A DNA stretch of 64,000 nt from an uncultured Flavobacteriaceae bacterium (lineage in GTDB: Bacteria > Bacteroidota > Bacteroidia > Flavobacteriales > Flavobacteriaceae), in assembly GCA_905479475.1 (NCBI GenBank), contig CAJQMT010000011.1:32647-96646 (forward strand), written 5' to 3'. The position numbers and the translations under genes are program-made. Below, piece after piece: positions 61,919-64,000 of the stretch. Position 1 is the first letter of the stretch. Each line of letters begins with the position of its first letter. Under the pieces are notes generated by a model. That model did not search any database. It was not told where the DNA came from and was given only the letters and a program-made list of their open reading frames with translations.

Positions 61919-62752
61919 ATGAGCAATCAACAAATAGAATTTAAGTTCCCGAAGGGAGGAGCGTTTTTAATCATTGTGGCCGTTTTAGCCCTTGTCTTTT
62001 TTTCAAAAGCAACAGTTACTATTGGCTCAGGTGAAGCGGGTGTATTGTACAAGACCTTTGGAGGTGGTGTAGTAACTGATGAACCGGCTTTAGGTGAAGG
62101 GTTTCATTTGGTGGCTCCATGGAACAAAGTAATTGTTTACGAAGTGCGCCAACAAGAACTTTTGGAAAAAATGAAAGTATTGTCATCCAACGGATTGGAC
62201 ATTCTTTTGGAGGTAACCGCTTGGTACCAGCCTCAAACAGAGCAATTAGGATCATTACACCAAAAAAAGGGGCAAGATTATTTGGATAGAGTAATCAAAC
62301 CATCGATTCGTTCTGCTGCAAGAAGTGTGGTAGGAAGGTATACACCAGAACAAATTTACTCAAGCAAGCGCGATGCTATTCAAAAAGAAATTTTTGATGA
62401 AACGAAAAAAATTCTCGACGGACAATATGTACAATTGAACGAGGTGTTGGTCCGTGATGTTACCTTGCCACCGACAATCAAAACTGCGATTGAAAAGAAA
62501 TTGAAACAAGAGCAAGAGTTTTTAGAATATGAATTTACCATCCAGAAAGCTGAGAAAGAAGCAGAGCGTCAAAAAATTGATGCGGAAGGTAAAGCGACTG
62601 CCAATCGTATTTTGAACGCGTCATTGACGGAAAATATTTTGAAGGAAAAGGGTATTCAAGCAACCTTGGAGCTTGCAAATTCAAAGAATGCAAAGGTTAT
62701 TGTAGTAGGTTCTGGAAAAGATGGATTGCCATTGATTCTAGGAAACAATTGA
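61919..62752 (+). CDS. Prohibitin-family SPFH-domain membrane protein
   Basis: The product has 277 residues. One N-terminal membrane segment (about 14-30, GAFLIIVAVLALVFFSKATV) is followed by the SPFH domain (GEAGVLYKTFGGGVVTDEPA, GEGFHLVAPWNKVIVYEVRQ, LEVTAWYQPQTEQLGSLHQK). A coiled-coil helix rich in Lys/Glu ends near residue 230. Members form large rings at the inner membrane and regulate FtsH-like proteases. It is monocistronic with a 15-nt 3' overlap to the convergent flavoprotein gene. Confidence 0.93.
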   Translation: MSNQQIEFKFPKGGAFLIIVAVLALVFFSKATVTIGSGEAGVLYKTFGGGVVTDEPALGEGFHLVAPWNKVIVYEVRQQELLEKMKVLSSNGLDILLEVTAWYQPQTEQLGSLHQKKGQDYLDRVIKPSIRSAARSVVGRYTPEQIYSSKRDAIQKEIFDETKKILDGQYVQLNEVLVRDVTLPPTIKTAIEKKLKQEQEFLEYEFTIQKAEKEAERQKIDAEGKATANRILNASLTENILKEKGIQATLELANSKNAKVIVVGSGKDGLPLILGNN

Positions 62753-63955
62753 TTTCCTTAAAATATTTTGAGCAACCGCATGGCCAGTAGCGAAGCAACC
62801 TTGCAACAAAAAACCACCGGTAACGGTATCCCAATCAAACATTTCCCCAGCAATATATATGTTGGGGATTTTTTTTAGCGACAAATCACTATTTATTGCA
62901 TCCATTGAAATACCACCAACGGTCGAAATAGCTTCATCGATAGGGCGTAAACCTACAATAGGAATTTCTAATTTTTTTAATTTCTCGACAAATAGAGTGG
63001 GAGTGGTATAGGTTTTTTTATCTGTGAAATTTTTGAGTATACCCAATTGTACCTTGCTTAATTTGAACAGATAACTGTAATTTTTAGTCCGTGTCTGCGA
63101 GCTTATTTTTTGTAGCAGTTCTTCATGGGTGTTGAAGGGTTTGAAATCTAAAAAAACAGCTGTTTTCTTGTGAGTCTCGAGCTGTTTTCTCGCTATTGCA
63201 GCAATTGGGTAGACTGCATTGCCTTCCAATCCATAATTGGTAAGAACGGCTTCTCCTTTGACCGTTTTGTTATGGCAACGAATCGCAATGTTTTTAAGGG
63301 GAATTCCTTCGAATTGTGCAATCAATTGAGGGTTGAAACCTTGGATATGAAGCCCACAATTGGAAGGAGCAAAGGGCGTTGTATGGATTCCTTTTTTTTG
63401 AAATATTTCTAGCCAATCGCCTTTGGAACCCGTGACAGACCAAGAAGCCCCACCGAGTGCAAAAATGCAATCATCAAAAGGATAGGTATACGTTTCTGTC
63501 GGGGTTTGAAAGTATATTTTTTTTGTGTTGAAATCCACAAATTCATGCTCGAAATACAACTGAACACCCTGTGCGATCAATTTATTTTTGAGCGCATTTA
63601 GAACGGCGATTGGTTTGATTCCTATTTCTGGAAAAACCCGTCCACTAGAACCTATGTAAGTAGGAATTCCTAATTTCTCGAAGAATTCTCTTGTTTTCTG
63701 AGTGTCGAACTGTTGTAAAAGAACCGAAAATAAATGTAATGGATCGTACTGGTCGTATAAATCTTTTCCGGTCGCTTGGTTGCTCAAATTAAAACCGCCT
63801 TTTCCAGCTACTAAAAATTTACGTCCCAATGTTTTCTCTTTTTCGTAGAGATGCACCTCATGAGTCGTGCTCAGTTCTAAAGCAGCCATCATACCAGCAG
63901 GACCGCCGCCAATGATGCGGATAATTTTTATTTTTTTCGGGATCGTTTTCATCAT
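62738..63955 (-). CDS. HI0933-family FAD-dependent oxidoreductase (BaiN/RdsA-like)
   Basis: The product has 405 residues. The FAD motif IIRIIGGGPAGMMAALELS, the GRKFLVAGKGGFNLSN block and the C-terminal GGISMDAINSDLSLKKIPN, GEMFDWDTVTGGFLLQGCFA are the HI0933/YhiN signature. The reaction is not firmly known; these are NAD(P)/FAD-dependent aminoacetone- or steroid-type oxidoreductases in some members. The start is ATG at 63955 or the next Met at 63952. It begins 45 nt from the right window edge. Confidence 0.93.
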   Translation of the reverse strand: MMKTIPKKIKIIRIIGGGPAGMMAALELSTTHEVHLYEKEKTLGRKFLVAGKGGFNLSNQATGKDLYDQYDPLHLFSVLLQQFDTQKTREFFEKLGIPTYIGSSGRVFPEIGIKPIAVLNALKNKLIAQGVQLYFEHEFVDFNTKKIYFQTPTETYTYPFDDCIFALGGASWSVTGSKGDWLEIFQKKGIHTTPFAPSNCGLHIQGFNPQLIAQFEGIPLKNIAIRCHNKTVKGEAVLTNYGLEGNAVYPIAAIARKQLETHKKTAVFLDFKPFNTHEELLQKISSQTRTKNYSYLFKLSKVQLGILKNFTDKKTYTTPTLFVEKLKKLEIPIVGLRPIDEAISTVGGISMDAINSDLSLKKIPNIYIAGEMFDWDTVTGGFLLQGCFATGHAVAQNILRKSIVS

Positions 63956-64000
63956 CGTAAAAATAAGTATGATTTTAGGAACAATTCAATAGATCTTTGA

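Noticed and set aside
1..64000. CRISPR arrays, insertion sequences, prophage, rRNA
   Set aside because: No regularly spaced repeats, transposase motifs, phage structural genes or rRNA-like stretches were seen while reading both strands.

Overview
The window is AT-rich chromosomal DNA from a member of the Bacteroidota, most likely a marine-type Flavobacteriaceae. This is supported by the recurring TAnnTTTG-type -7 promoter element instead of an E. coli -10, the near absence of Shine-Dalgarno sequences, and typical gene neighbours: rsfS-ftsH-LUD-cdsA-psd, DUF3810, a PorT-type outer-membrane barrel, a split transketolase, and an 800-residue FadB with N-terminal dehydrogenase and C-terminal hydratase. 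No insertion sequence, prophage, CRISPR array or rRNA was seen. Most of it is core genome.

Layout. 1-6250: a truncated gene end, tRNA-Val, a DUF6249-like/XRE pair, an outer-membrane protein, the C-terminal half of transketolase, maf, smpB, and a roughly 588-residue flavin-barrel-like gene split by a 1-nt frameshift. 6444-12885: dapD, a thioesterase/miaA/ACT-protein operon, divergent aspartate kinase, ferredoxin, ychF. 12987-18876: pdhC, pdhA, gcvP. 19025-26113: a UbiA-like membrane protein, then a seven-gene light-response and pigment operon (SRPBCC protein, photolyase, CarH-like B12/MerR regulator, crtI, crtB, crtZ, crtYcd). 26121-31547: YceI lipoprotein, acyl-CoA-binding protein, psd, cdsA, LUD protein, ftsH, rsfS. 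31635-43255: birA, SRPBCC, pyrE, Nudix, SulP, a DedA-like protein, coaD, ddl, PASTA protein, rluD, yaaA, DUF3810, dnaB. 43383-50911: N-terminal half of transketolase, uvrA, two convergent ECF sigma factors, a Cys-rich small protein, acyl-CoA dehydrogenase. 50969-56412: thiolase, fadB, marR and a sigma-54 response regulator without a HTH domain. 56536-63955: SF2 helicase, sucD, fabG, manA, maoC-like, a small unknown protein, a prohibitin-like protein and an HI0933-type flavoprotein.

How genes work together. The carotenoid operon encodes phytoene synthesis, desaturation, beta-cyclisation and hydroxylation, so it predicts zeaxanthin made from geranylgeranyl diphosphate supplied from elsewhere. 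It is headed by a photolyase and a regulator carrying the Wx9EH and ExHxxG motifs of adenosylcobalamin photoreceptors, which suggests light control of pigment and DNA repair. The marR-fadB-fadA-acd block is a beta-oxidation operon. cdsA, psd and the acyl-CoA-binding protein form a membrane-lipid block behind ftsH.

The observations most worth a second look are the light/B12 module and its operator-like repeats, the frameshifted gene, the two transketolase halves lying 40 kb apart on opposite strands, the interlocked pyrE/Nudix promoters, and a set of apparently leaderless promoters. I found no wholly new system that I could defend from sequence alone.
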